Below are positions 53,314 through 62,776 of a stretch of DNA of 64,000 nucleotides, in pieces. The notes beneath the pieces were generated by a model, which did no database searches, was not told the origin of the DNA, and saw only the letters and a program-made list of their open reading frames with translations. Within the stretch, counting starts at the first letter, position 1. Every line of letters starts with the position of its first letter. Both the position numbers and the translations under genes were made by a program. Origin of the DNA: Actinokineospora spheciospongiae (GTDB lineage: Bacteria > Actinomycetota > Actinomycetes > Mycobacteriales > Pseudonocardiaceae). The stretch is from positions 1 to 64,000 of the forward strand of contig NZ_AYXG01000020.1 of NCBI RefSeq assembly GCF_000564855.1, given 5' to 3'.

Positions 53314-54810
53314 TCAGCCGGTGAACCGACTCAGCATGGCTCGCAGTTCGACTCGCCGTGGATGTGAATCCCCGAGATCGAGGAGGAGTGAACGGACAAG
53401 GGCTGCCGCCTCGCGTACACCGCCTGCTGATGCCTGCAACTTGGCCGCCTCCCGGCGCAGTTCGACCACCTCGTCATGAGTGGCACCGAGTTTCCGCTGC
53501 TGAATCCGCAAGACCGGTTCCAGGTGTTCCAGGGCTTCCGGTGCGCGCCCGAGGGCGGCGTGGCAGACCGCGATCTGCAGTCGCCAGTGCAGGACATCCG
53601 AATCCTCGGCTGCCCGCTCGGGTCCGATTTCGTCGATCAACAGCTCGTATTCCGCGAGAGCGCGGGCGTAGTCGCCGCCGAGCAGCAGGGTGTTCGCGAG
53701 TTGCAGTCGAGCGCCCCGCCGCTGGGTGCGCGGGTGTTCGCCCGCGCCTGCCCGTTCCAGGAGGTCTTCCAGCAACTCCGCTGCCTGGGTGAACCGACCT
53801 GCCATGGCCAGTTCGGCCGCCTCGTCACGAGTTCCGGCGAAGTCCAGCGTGTGCGGCGCGGCAGGCACGGCCTCGCGAGAGGCGCTGCGGCTGCGCGGGG
53901 CGAACGGATGCCGGTACGGGCGAGTGGGGTCGGAAGGCCTCGACGGTCCTCCGGTTCCGGTACTCGGTCCCGGAGTGGGGAGGAAGGGCAGCAGGCGCTC
54001 GTACACCTCCTGTGCGTCTGCCGGGCGATCCTCGGGTGCCTTGGCCAGCAGTCGCAGGACCAGTTCCTCGATGGCGGCCGGTGTGTCGGCTCGGTGCGCC
54101 CGCAGCCGCGGCGGTGGCTCCTCCACGTGCTGCCGCATGGCGGGGTAGGTGCCCTCGGCGGTGAAGGGGCGAGTGCCCGCCAGGAGTTCGTGCAGGATGC
54201 ACCCGAGGGAGTACAGATCACTGCGCGGGCTGGGCACGCCGCCGAGGACCTGCTCCGGTGACATGTAGGCAGGGCTGCCGACGGCCTCTCCGGTCGTCGT
54301 CAGCCGGGTCAGGTCCGTTTCGAGCAGCGTCGCGACGCCGAAGTCCAACACGGTGACCGTGCCGTCCGGCCTGACCATCACGTTGCCGGGTTTGAGATCG
54401 CGGTGGACCAGGGAGACGGCATGCGCGGCGGCCAGCACGGACGCGACCTGCGCGGCCACGGCCACTGCCCAGTCCACCGGAACCGGCTGGTGCTGGGCGA
54501 GGAAATCGCCCAGGTCGATCCCGGGTACGAGTTGCATCACCAGGTACAGCTCGTCGCCCTGCGCGCCCGCGTCGAACACCGCGGGCACGCCCGGGTGTTC
54601 CACGCGTGCGGTGAGCCGGGCTTCGCGCAGGAACCGCTTCGCGAGAGTGGTGCGGTCCGAGCCGAGCGGCAGCACATCGGGGCGCAGCAGCTTGACGGCG
54701 ACCGGCCGGTCCAGCCGCTTGTCGTAACCGGACCACACCTCGCCCATCCCGCCGCGGCCGATCGGCGAGGTGAGTTCGTAGCGCTGGTCCAGAGTCCGTC
54801 GCGCGGTCAT
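53314..54810 (-). CDS. Serine/threonine protein kinase with TPR tail
   Basis: A 498-residue Hanks-type kinase. ATP loop GRGGMGEV (18-25), invariant Lys in PVAVKLLR, catalytic HRDLKPGNV, DFG in VLDFGVATLL and activation end AYMSPEQ are all present. The C-terminal ~200 residues are TPR-like helices (LELAMAGRFTQAAELLEDL, LLGGDYARALAEYELLIDE). There is no TM helix or PASTA domain, so it is soluble. It is encoded 3 bases after the end of HsdR on the same strand, so it may be the last gene of the restriction island's transcript. Confidence 0.9.
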   Translation of the reverse strand: MTARRTLDQRYELTSPIGRGGMGEVWSGYDKRLDRPVAVKLLRPDVLPLGSDRTTLAKRFLREARLTARVEHPGVPAVFDAGAQGDELYLVMQLVPGIDLGDFLAQHQPVPVDWAVAVAAQVASVLAAAHAVSLVHRDLKPGNVMVRPDGTVTVLDFGVATLLETDLTRLTTTGEAVGSPAYMSPEQVLGGVPSPRSDLYSLGCILHELLAGTRPFTAEGTYPAMRQHVEEPPPRLRAHRADTPAAIEELVLRLLAKAPEDRPADAQEVYERLLPFLPTPGPSTGTGGPSRPSDPTRPYRHPFAPRSRSASREAVPAAPHTLDFAGTRDEAAELAMAGRFTQAAELLEDLLERAGAGEHPRTQRRGARLQLANTLLLGGDYARALAEYELLIDEIGPERAAEDSDVLHWRLQIAVCHAALGRAPEALEHLEPVLRIQQRKLGATHDEVVELRREAAKLQASAGGVREAAALVRSLLLDLGDSHPRRVELRAMLSRFTG

Positions 54811-54813
54811 GGA

Positions 54814-57800
54814 TCAGGCCACGTCCCGGCGCAGCGACTCGTAGGCGTAGCGGCGGGCGATGCTCTTCAACTCGGAGTTGAACTGCGGGTCGTCAGCGAA
54901 CATCTGCACCGCCTTGGTGTCGTTCTCGATGCGCTCGTACAGCTTGTCCTCGAACACCTCGTCGAAGACGTGCCCGAAGTTCTCCTCGTCGTTGGCGAAC
55001 GCGGCGGCCTTCACCCGGGGTTCGGCCATCGCGGCTTCCGCTGAACCGCGCACGATGTCGCTCTCCCCGAGGTTGCTGCCGAACCGCTCGTTGAGTTCGG
55101 CGATCAGCTCGGCCAGCGACGCGACGGGGCGCTCGTTCTGACCACCGGCGCCGTCGCCGGTGAAACCCGGGAGCACCTGCTCCCCCTCGGGGTCGAGTGC
55201 CAGGTCGTGCTCTCCGGTCCGGCCGATCCTCAGGTGGGTGAGGTCGACCTGGCCGAGGTCGATACCCGGGTCCTGCCGACGCGCGAGCTGCGGCAGGAGC
55301 ATCTTGCCGTACACGTACAGCCGCTCCAGCGACCGTTCGGTGAACCCGATCACCTGGGCGAGGAAACCGTACTTGCGGACGAAGTCGCGGAGGGACGACC
55401 GGAACTCCTCAGCCCGTTCACCGTCGTCTTCGAGCAGTTGGGCGAACCGGTCGCGCGCGGGATGGGTGAGTCGGTACAGCTCCGCGTGCGCCCGGTCCCA
55501 CTTCGTCCGGTCACCTGCGAATCGCTGTGCCCGTTCGTACTCGGTGGCGAAGGCCTCCATCTCCGACTCCACGAGCAGTTGCTGGTCCATCACCGCTCGC
55601 TGCGCGTCGTAGATGAGGTTCGGGTCGGTCGGCGTGGTGATCGTGGCCTCGAAGTACGGCCGGAAGGCCGCCTGGATGTCCTCGGCCGCGTTGGCCAGGT
55701 CGAGGACGAACAGGTCGTCCTGCCCCTTCCGCGGGTGAGTGCGGTTCAACCGCGACAGGGTCTGCACGGCAGCCACGCCCTTGAGCGACTTGTCGACGTA
55801 CATCGTGGTCAGCAGCGGCTGGTCGAACCCCGTCTGGTACTTCTCGGCCACGACGAGAATCCGGTACTCGGGCTTGGGGTTCGCCGCCGCGTTCTCGTCG
55901 TCCGCGCGGGTGTAGGCGAACGCCTTCGGCAGGGCCGCCTCGCCGAAGCCGTTCATCGAGGCCTCGGTGACGGTGTCCGCGTCGAGGTTGTCCACCTTCA
56001 CCTCGCCCGAGAACGCCACCAGTGCGCCGCAGTTCTCGTAACCGCGCATGTCGACGTAGTCCTTGATCTTGCGGTACAGCTTGACCGCGTGCTCGCGGGA
56101 GCGGGTCACCACCATCGCCTTCGCCCGACCACCGAGGCGGCCGCGGGTGTGCTTGATGAAGTGCTCGACGATGAGCTCGGCGCGCTGCTGGAGGCTGGCC
56201 GGGCTCAACACGGCGAACCTGGCCAGGGCGGCGCTGGCCTTGCGCTCGTCGACCTCGCGGTCGTCGTCCCCACCGGTGAGTCGCCAGTAGGTCTGGTAGG
56301 TGACGTAGTTGCGGAGCACGTCGAGGATGAATCCCTCGTCGATGGCCTGGCGCATGGAGTAGATGTGGAACGGGCGCACGGTGTCGCCCGTCCGCACGCC
56401 GAAGAGTTCGATGGTCTTCGGCTTGGGCGTCGCGGTGAACGCGAAGTAGGACAGGCTCTGGTGCCGCCCACGCGCGAACGCCGCCGCTGTCAGCGGGTCG
56501 TCGTCCTCGTCGATGTCCTTGCTGCCGAGTTTGGTCAGCACCCGCTTGAGCGCCGCCGCGGACTCCCCGGACTGGGACGAGTGCGCCTCGTCGACGATGA
56601 TCGCGAACCGCTTCCCGCGCAGCCCGTCCACCTTCTCCAGCACGAACGGGAAGGTCTGCAGGGTGACGACCAGGATCTTGGTCGTCTCGCCCGCCAGGGC
56701 GCTGCTGACCTGCTCGGACTTGGAGCCCTCCGCCTTGTCGCTGATCTTGGTGACCACCCCCGCGCGGTGCTCGAACTGGTAGATGGTGTCCTGCAACTGC
56801 CGGTCCAGCACCGCCCGGTCGGTGATCACGACGACCTTGTCGAAGACCTGCTCGTTGTCCGGGCCGTGCAGGTTGGACAGCCGGTGGGCGAGCCAGGCGA
56901 TGGTGTTCGACTTGCCCGACCCGGCCGAGTGCTGCACCAGGTAGTTGTGCCCCGAGCCGTGCTCGGCCGCATGCGCGATCAAGCTGCGCACCGCGTGCCA
57001 CTGGTGGTAGCGGGGGAAGATCAGCTCTCGGGCGTGCGGCCCGGGCCTGCGGCCGCCGCGCTGCGGGGTGCCCTCCTCCAGGTGCACGAAACGGCGGACG
57101 ATGTCGAGCCACGCCTCCGGCTGCCAGACCTCCTCCCAGAGGTAGGAGGTCCGGTAACGGCCGGGTTCCGCACCCGGGTTGCCCGCGCCACCGTCCTTTC
57201 CCGGCCCTGCCGACCCGGTGTTGAACGGCAGGAAGCGGGTCTTCTCACCGGCCAGGCGTGTGGTGAGGAAGACCAGGTCGGGGTCGACCGCGAAGTGCAC
57301 TAGCGCCCGTTTGGCGAACAGCGGCTCCCGCGGGTCGCGGTCGCGGCGGTACTGCTCCTTCGCGTGCTCGACGTTCTGCCCGGTCAGGGGGTTCTTCAGC
57401 TCGGCTGTGGCGACCGGAACGCCGTTGACGAACAGCGCCAGGTCGAGTTCCCTGCCGCGATCCCGGGTGGAGTACGCGAGTTGGCGGGTCACCGACAGCC
57501 GGTTCCGCCGGTAGTCGACCAGGGCGTCGTCGGCGAGGGTGTGCGCGGGGCGGAAGTAGGCGAGGCGGATCAGGTGCCCGCGGTCGCGCACGCCGTGGCG
57601 CAGCACGTCGACCGCTCCGCGCTTGTCGATCTCCTTGGCGAGGAACCGGCCGAACTGGCGCATCTGCTCGTCGGTGTCGTTGCCGTAGTGCGCTCTGAGC
57701 CTGCCCCAGACGTCGTCCTGCGTCGCCCCGATGAAGCTGAACAACTGGTCGGTGTCCAGACCGAGTTCCCGGTTGTAGCCGTCGCGCTGCCCCCGTTGCC

Positions 57801-57864
57801 ACCCGGCGGCGACCATGGCCGCCTCGATGGCGTCCTCGAACGCCCGTTCCGTGTGCACTGCCAT
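54814..57864 (-). CDS. hsdR: Type I restriction enzyme R subunit
   Basis: A 1016-residue motor/nuclease subunit of a type I restriction system. The N-terminal nuclease-like region has RELDLALFVNGVPVATAELK, with the ELK catalytic motif. The helicase core has Walker A QHSAGSGKSNTIAWLAH, DEAH box VDEAHSSQSG, and motif III TATPKPKT. The C-terminal helical part is as expected. It needs HsdM and HsdS to cut foreign DNA; HsdS is in the window, HsdM is not. ATG 57864 has AAGGAG at good spacing. Confidence 0.95.
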   Translation of the reverse strand: MAVHTERAFEDAIEAAMVAAGWQRGQRDGYNRELGLDTDQLFSFIGATQDDVWGRLRAHYGNDTDEQMRQFGRFLAKEIDKRGAVDVLRHGVRDRGHLIRLAYFRPAHTLADDALVDYRRNRLSVTRQLAYSTRDRGRELDLALFVNGVPVATAELKNPLTGQNVEHAKEQYRRDRDPREPLFAKRALVHFAVDPDLVFLTTRLAGEKTRFLPFNTGSAGPGKDGGAGNPGAEPGRYRTSYLWEEVWQPEAWLDIVRRFVHLEEGTPQRGGRRPGPHARELIFPRYHQWHAVRSLIAHAAEHGSGHNYLVQHSAGSGKSNTIAWLAHRLSNLHGPDNEQVFDKVVVITDRAVLDRQLQDTIYQFEHRAGVVTKISDKAEGSKSEQVSSALAGETTKILVVTLQTFPFVLEKVDGLRGKRFAIIVDEAHSSQSGESAAALKRVLTKLGSKDIDEDDDPLTAAAFARGRHQSLSYFAFTATPKPKTIELFGVRTGDTVRPFHIYSMRQAIDEGFILDVLRNYVTYQTYWRLTGGDDDREVDERKASAALARFAVLSPASLQQRAELIVEHFIKHTRGRLGGRAKAMVVTRSREHAVKLYRKIKDYVDMRGYENCGALVAFSGEVKVDNLDADTVTEASMNGFGEAALPKAFAYTRADDENAAANPKPEYRILVVAEKYQTGFDQPLLTTMYVDKSLKGVAAVQTLSRLNRTHPRKGQDDLFVLDLANAAEDIQAAFRPYFEATITTPTDPNLIYDAQRAVMDQQLLVESEMEAFATEYERAQRFAGDRTKWDRAHAELYRLTHPARDRFAQLLEDDGERAEEFRSSLRDFVRKYGFLAQVIGFTERSLERLYVYGKMLLPQLARRQDPGIDLGQVDLTHLRIGRTGEHDLALDPEGEQVLPGFTGDGAGGQNERPVASLAELIAELNERFGSNLGESDIVRGSAEAAMAEPRVKAAAFANDEENFGHVFDEVFEDKLYERIENDTKAVQMFADDPQFNSELKSIARRYAYESLRRDVA

Positions 57865-57944
57865 CGATACACTCCTTCCGGTGGAGGGCATGACCCGACT
57901 TGCGCTCTCAGCGCCGACCCGGTGTGTTCGGCCCGGTTCCACGG

Positions 57945-60479
57945 TCACGTGGCGTCTGCCTCCGTCGTGCCGTTGGCTGCCGCGATCTCGTGGAACCAGC
58001 CGAGCACCTCGACGAAGCCCGCACGCGCGGACACATCCAGGAGAACGCCCAGGTCGAACCCAGGTCGCAGATCGATCTTCGCCGCGGGCAGGTCGACACC
58101 CTGGATGGTGTTGAGCCGTTGGCGGAGTTTCTCGCGCCGAGCCGGGTCGTCGAACGGTTGCCGCCTGCCCAGGTGCTGGAACACCACTTCGCACTTGCCG
58201 CTCGGGTAGAAGACCACGGGCCAGATGTTGCCGTCGGGGTGCGACTTGTCCCGGGACATCAGGAAGCACGACGTCTCGTTCTTGAGGCCGAACTCGACGT
58301 GCCCACCCCGCTCGATCCAGAGCTCGATCACCTCGATCACAGCCTCGGCGATGTCGTCCCCCTGCCGCTCCACGAGCTGACCGAGGAACCGGTCGGGCGG
58401 CATCGCGTCCTCGCCGGGCTCGGGCACCGGCCCCAGGTCCGGGACATCGGCACCGATGAGCACCGCGAGCTCCTCCGCGGTCACCCGTCGCTCCTTGTCC
58501 GCGCGCCCGTGGCGGTCGAACACCACCCCCTCGGCCTCCAGCGTGTCCCGTGGGTCGTCCGTGCGCGACGCGTCGAGCCAGGCGAAGTTCGGCGAGACCC
58601 TGCCATCGGATTGCAGGACCCGGTGCGCGTTGGGAGCGGGCGTGGTCGCGAGCCGCTGCCCGATGGCCACGGGGTGGCTGCCGATCAGCACGGCGAGGTC
58701 GCCGTAGGTCGTCCACGCCCCCGCGGGCAGCTCAGCGAGCGCCTGGTTCATCACCTCCCACGCCGTTCCCGACAAGTCAGCACCGGCTGCCGCGGGGCCG
58801 GGCCACTCGGCGATCACCCGCTCCGCCAGGGCGTCGGCGCGTTCCTGGATCTGCGGCCGTCCCCACCGGTGTTGTGCGGCGATCTCCTGGTTCATGCGCA
58901 CGCCGCTGCTGGCCAGCTTCGGGCGCTTCACCTCGAACGTGCTGTTGCCGAGGGTGGAGTTGTAGCCGGTGAGGGTCAGGTTCCCCAGGGTGTGGACCAG
59001 GCCCTCGTGCACCTGGCCCAGCTCCTCCCCGCCCTCGAGGTCCTCCGCCAGCACCCGCCGCCACTGCGGGGTCGGTGTCTGCGGCAGCACGTGTTCGATC
59101 GTCAGGGAGGACAGGTCCACCGGCTCCTTGCTGCCGTAGGTCTCCTCGAGCCACCGCAACACCAGCGCTCGCTGGTGCGGGCGCCCGTTGAGGTAGTAGG
59201 GCACCGACCGCACGGCCGCCTTGATCTCCCGGTCACTCGCGTAGTGCTTTCGACCTGTCGTCAGGTAGCCGCGAACAGCCTGGTCGACCGGAGCATCGGC
59301 GTCCATCTCGGTCACCATGGACAGCAACGTCCTGTTGATCCCCGCTGTGGCGCGGCCGATGAGCAGGCGGCGGACGAAGTAGCTCTCCAGGTGCAGCATC
59401 GCCGTCGAGATCTGCGCGGAGTCGGCTGTGCCCGAGGCCCGCCGATCCAGCAGGTGCAGCAGCACGGGGTAGACGGTCGTCGTCCCCCACGCGCCGAGGC
59501 GGGTCAAGCGGTGTCGTACCGCTGCATCCGGTTCACGGGACGGGTCGAGGATCGTCCGCAAGAGCTCGCCGAGGCCGCCGAACCTGGCGACCTCCCGCTC
59601 GATGTCCTCTTCTGAGCGTAGTTTGTCCAACCGCCGCTGCTGCCCGGTGTAGGTGTCGGCCTGCTTGATGCGCGGATCGCGCTGCACGAGGTCGAGCCAG
59701 AACAGCAGCTCCAACTGGTCGCGCTCCAGGCCCTTCTGGAGCGGGAGCCACAGCGACTCGTAGACGGCCGCGCCACGGGTGGGCAACCGCATGAAGAGGT
59801 AGTTGCGCAGCAGGTCGGCCTGGGTCAACCGCAGGCCGGTGTTGTTGAGCGACTCGAAGATCCGGTGCGGGTTGTCCCCCTGCTGCGCGGTGACGGAGAC
59901 CAGGGCCAAGCCCGAGAACACGGTGTCCTCGATCCGCTCGATGTCGTGGGGGTCGTCAGGGTCGTCGGCGCCCGCCAGCCGTGCGGAGAAGAACCGGTAA
60001 GCGGCGCCGATGCGGTCCGTTCCACCAGCCTGCGGGGTGGAGTCGACGCAGGCCAGGTAGGCGGCGCGGTCAGCCTGCGTCGGCACCAGCTTCAACCGCT
60101 GGTTCCCCGGCTTCCACCGGTTGACCAGGTACTGCTCATTGATCCTCTGCCTGTGCTCCGGGTTCTCCCGTGCCGCTCGGTGGTCGCGGATCGCGCACAG
60201 GAGGATGGTGAGCGTGGTGAGCCGCTGCTGCCCATCGATCACCAGGTACTCGGACACGCCGGTCGGCCCGTTGGCCGGGCTGGGTGTCAGCACCACCGAT
60301 CCGATGAAGTGCGTCAGCTCCCGGTCGTCGGCGCGGTCCTCAGCCAGTTGGGAGATGTCCTCCCACAGCTGCTTGAGCTGGCCCGTCCCCCAGGAGTAGG
60401 GCCGCTGGTACAGCGGGATCTGGTACTGCTTCGCCCCCTCCAACAGCTCTTGAAGGGATGTTTCGCGTGCCACGACCAT
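57945..60479 (-). CDS. DUF262-DUF1524 restriction-like protein with alkyltransferase-like domain
   Basis: An 844-residue GmrSD-like fusion. The N-terminal DUF262 has QIPLYQRPYSWG and VIDGQQRLTTL, which bind/hydrolyse nucleotide and relate to ParB. The middle DUF1524 has the His-Me-like TIEHVLPQTP nuclease site. A third domain near residue 600-680 (GTAWEVMNQALAELPAGAWT, then TYGDLAVLIGSHPVAIGQRL) resembles alkylguanine-DNA alkyltransferase, but the Cys of PCHR is replaced (PNAHRV), as in non-enzymatic ATL proteins that bind damaged or modified bases. This could target modified phage DNA. It lies in the island between HsdR and the helicase, all on the minus strand. Confidence 0.85.
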   Translation of the reverse strand: MVVARETSLQELLEGAKQYQIPLYQRPYSWGTGQLKQLWEDISQLAEDRADDRELTHFIGSVVLTPSPANGPTGVSEYLVIDGQQRLTTLTILLCAIRDHRAARENPEHRQRINEQYLVNRWKPGNQRLKLVPTQADRAAYLACVDSTPQAGGTDRIGAAYRFFSARLAGADDPDDPHDIERIEDTVFSGLALVSVTAQQGDNPHRIFESLNNTGLRLTQADLLRNYLFMRLPTRGAAVYESLWLPLQKGLERDQLELLFWLDLVQRDPRIKQADTYTGQQRRLDKLRSEEDIEREVARFGGLGELLRTILDPSREPDAAVRHRLTRLGAWGTTTVYPVLLHLLDRRASGTADSAQISTAMLHLESYFVRRLLIGRATAGINRTLLSMVTEMDADAPVDQAVRGYLTTGRKHYASDREIKAAVRSVPYYLNGRPHQRALVLRWLEETYGSKEPVDLSSLTIEHVLPQTPTPQWRRVLAEDLEGGEELGQVHEGLVHTLGNLTLTGYNSTLGNSTFEVKRPKLASSGVRMNQEIAAQHRWGRPQIQERADALAERVIAEWPGPAAAGADLSGTAWEVMNQALAELPAGAWTTYGDLAVLIGSHPVAIGQRLATTPAPNAHRVLQSDGRVSPNFAWLDASRTDDPRDTLEAEGVVFDRHGRADKERRVTAEELAVLIGADVPDLGPVPEPGEDAMPPDRFLGQLVERQGDDIAEAVIEVIELWIERGGHVEFGLKNETSCFLMSRDKSHPDGNIWPVVFYPSGKCEVVFQHLGRRQPFDDPARREKLRQRLNTIQGVDLPAAKIDLRPGFDLGVLLDVSARAGFVEVLGWFHEIAAANGTTEADAT

Positions 60480-60500
60480 GTGGTTCCCCCAGATTCCTGT

Positions 60501-62753
60501 TCAGGACTCGATGCCGAGGCGGTGCTGTTCGGCGCGGATGATGCGCTGCTGGAGCGGGATGGCCTCGTCGTCGAGGAAGCCCGGCCGGTGTTCGCCGGTG
60601 TCGATCGACCGGCGGTCGGCCTCCTTGGCGTCGCTCTTGCGGGCGAACTCGGCGAACAGGAGGCTCTTGCGCTCCTGGACCTCCCGCAGCCGCTCGTCGA
60701 CGCTGCCCTTGGCGAGCAGCCGGTGCACCTGCACCTTCCGGATCTGACCCATCCGGTAGGCGCGGGCGATGGCCTGCTCCTCGGTGCTGGGCTTCCACTG
60801 CGGCTCGGCGATGATCACCACCGAGGCCGCCTGCACGTTCAGCCCGACCCCACCCGCCTCGATCTGGCTGAGCAGCACAGCATGGCCTTCGCGCCGGGAA
60901 AAGGTGTCGACGAGCTGCTGGCGGGCCACGGGCGGCACAGACCCGTTCAGCACGCCCACCACGGACGTGCCGAGCTTGCCGCGGACGACCTGGAGCACGT
61001 CCAGGAAGTTGGAGAACACGACGACCTTGAGCCCGTCCTCACGTGCTTCGTCCACGATTTCGGCGAGCCGTTCGAGCTTGGCGGAATCGTCGGACCGGAA
61101 CGCGGCCTGCCGCATCTGCATGAGGTTCTTCGAGCGCACCGTCATCGTGTAGGCGGCGGTGTCGGCCTGGGAGAAGTGCACCCAGTCCTCGACCTCGATC
61201 TTGTCCGGCAGCTCGGTGAGCACGTCCTCCTGGTTGCGCCGCAGGTAGACCGGCGCGACCGCCCGGCGGAACCGCTTCGCCCCGGTCAGCGCGTCAGCGG
61301 CGTCCAGACCCTGCGCGACCCGTGGTTGCAGGTAGTGGACGAGGTTGCGGAATTCCTCGACCCGGTTCTCCATGGGTGTACCGGTCAGGAACATCGCCCG
61401 CTGGGCCACGGCCACGATCGCGGCAACGTGCTTGGCCCGCTGCGCCTCGGGGTTCTTGACGTAGTGCGCCTCGTCCACCACGAGCATCGCGATCCCGGCC
61501 TCGGTGATGCCGTTCAGGCGCCCGAGCGTGGTGAACGTCGTGACCGCGACACCACCGGTGCGCAACCAGTGGTGCGTGGCGATCGCACGGTCCGCCCCGT
61601 GCAGGCTGTGCCCCTTGAGAGTGGTGTGCTTGCTGATCTCGTTCAGCCAGTTGATCTGCACGCTGGCCGGACAGACCACGAGGAAGCGGGCCTGCCCCAT
61701 CGCCGCCATGTGCGTCATCGTGGCCAGGGCCTGCACGGTCTTGCCCAGCCCCATCTCGTCACCGAGGATCGAGTGCTTCTGGTGGATCGCGTACTGCGCG
61801 CCGAACACCTGGTAACCGCGCAGGGTGGCCTTGAGCAGGCTCGTGTCCAGCGGGACGGCGGTGATCTCCTGGCGCAGCTCCTCCGGCAGGAACCCCTGCG
61901 CGGCCTCGCTGTCGTCACCGTCGCCCTGACCCCCGAGCGTGGAGAGCAGCGCGTTGAACCCGGCCGCGTCCTGGGAGTACTCCTGCCACAGCTGCTCGGG
62001 CGAGTAGGAGGCGGGGTCAGCGGCCCGCTCCTGCTGCTCCACCGTGTGCAGAAGGGCGGTTGTTCGGGGAGCGGCCAAGAGGGCGTCGAGCTGGGCCAAC
62101 GCGGCGAGTGCGGTCTGCTTCCGCTTGCCGAACCGAAAGAGCATCCCCGCACGGCTGGCGGTCGGCTCCGCCTCCCGCACCAAGCGCTCGGCCTGCCCGG
62201 TGAACTGCTCCAGGGGCTCTTGCAGGGCACCCCGGATGCTGTCGGCGTGCCGGGCAGCGGCGAGCGTGGCGAGGAGTTGGGTCTGACCGGGGTGCCGCTG
62301 GTCGAGGTCGAAGCGAACCCGCGCCTCCTGCCGGACCTCACGCGCGAGCCGGTTCGCTGCTGCCGAGACCTGCTGAGCCGACTGCGGGCCGACGCCCGGC
62401 ACGGTCTGCAAGTTGTCGGGAGTCGCCCTGACCACATGCGCGATCGTGCGGAAGCCCGCGTCGGCAAGAGCACCCAGCCGGGCACCCTTGCCCGCGAGAC
62501 CGCGCAGGTCGGCGATCGGGCGGGTGGCCAGGACGGCGTGGGCCTGCTGATCGGCCAGGATGTCGATCTGGTGCCGCGCACTCTCCCGCAGTGCGTCCGG
62601 CGCGGACAGCAACGCTGTGGCCCGCTCGGCGAACTGCCGGACCTTGTCCAGCAGGGTTTTGGCTGTGGCGCCGACCTTGCCTTTGGCAGTGTTGATGGCA
62701 GCCGCGTCAATGCCCGCTGGCGGGCTATACAGCGCCTGTTCCCCCGTAGTCAC
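60501..62753 (-). CDS. SNF2-family helicase with N-terminal HhH
   Basis: A 750-residue SNF2/DEAD-like ATPase. The N-terminal part has a helix-hairpin-helix (LQTVPGVGPQSAQQVSAAAN), then helices. The ATPase shows Walker A DEMGLGKTVQAL, VVDEAHYVKN and LTGTPMENRV, and motif VI-like AIARAYRMGQ. SNF2 proteins move along DNA and occur in several defence systems. GTG 62753 is chosen for AGGGGGG in front. It lies between HsdS and the DUF262 gene, 23 bases after HsdS, so it is likely part of the same transcript. Confidence 0.9.
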   Translation of the reverse strand: MTTGEQALYSPPAGIDAAAINTAKGKVGATAKTLLDKVRQFAERATALLSAPDALRESARHQIDILADQQAHAVLATRPIADLRGLAGKGARLGALADAGFRTIAHVVRATPDNLQTVPGVGPQSAQQVSAAANRLAREVRQEARVRFDLDQRHPGQTQLLATLAAARHADSIRGALQEPLEQFTGQAERLVREAEPTASRAGMLFRFGKRKQTALAALAQLDALLAAPRTTALLHTVEQQERAADPASYSPEQLWQEYSQDAAGFNALLSTLGGQGDGDDSEAAQGFLPEELRQEITAVPLDTSLLKATLRGYQVFGAQYAIHQKHSILGDEMGLGKTVQALATMTHMAAMGQARFLVVCPASVQINWLNEISKHTTLKGHSLHGADRAIATHHWLRTGGVAVTTFTTLGRLNGITEAGIAMLVVDEAHYVKNPEAQRAKHVAAIVAVAQRAMFLTGTPMENRVEEFRNLVHYLQPRVAQGLDAADALTGAKRFRRAVAPVYLRRNQEDVLTELPDKIEVEDWVHFSQADTAAYTMTVRSKNLMQMRQAAFRSDDSAKLERLAEIVDEAREDGLKVVVFSNFLDVLQVVRGKLGTSVVGVLNGSVPPVARQQLVDTFSRREGHAVLLSQIEAGGVGLNVQAASVVIIAEPQWKPSTEEQAIARAYRMGQIRKVQVHRLLAKGSVDERLREVQERKSLLFAEFARKSDAKEADRRSIDTGEHRPGFLDDEAIPLQQRIIRAEQHRLGIES

Positions 62754-62776
62754 TCGATCCCCCCTCTGTGCATGAA

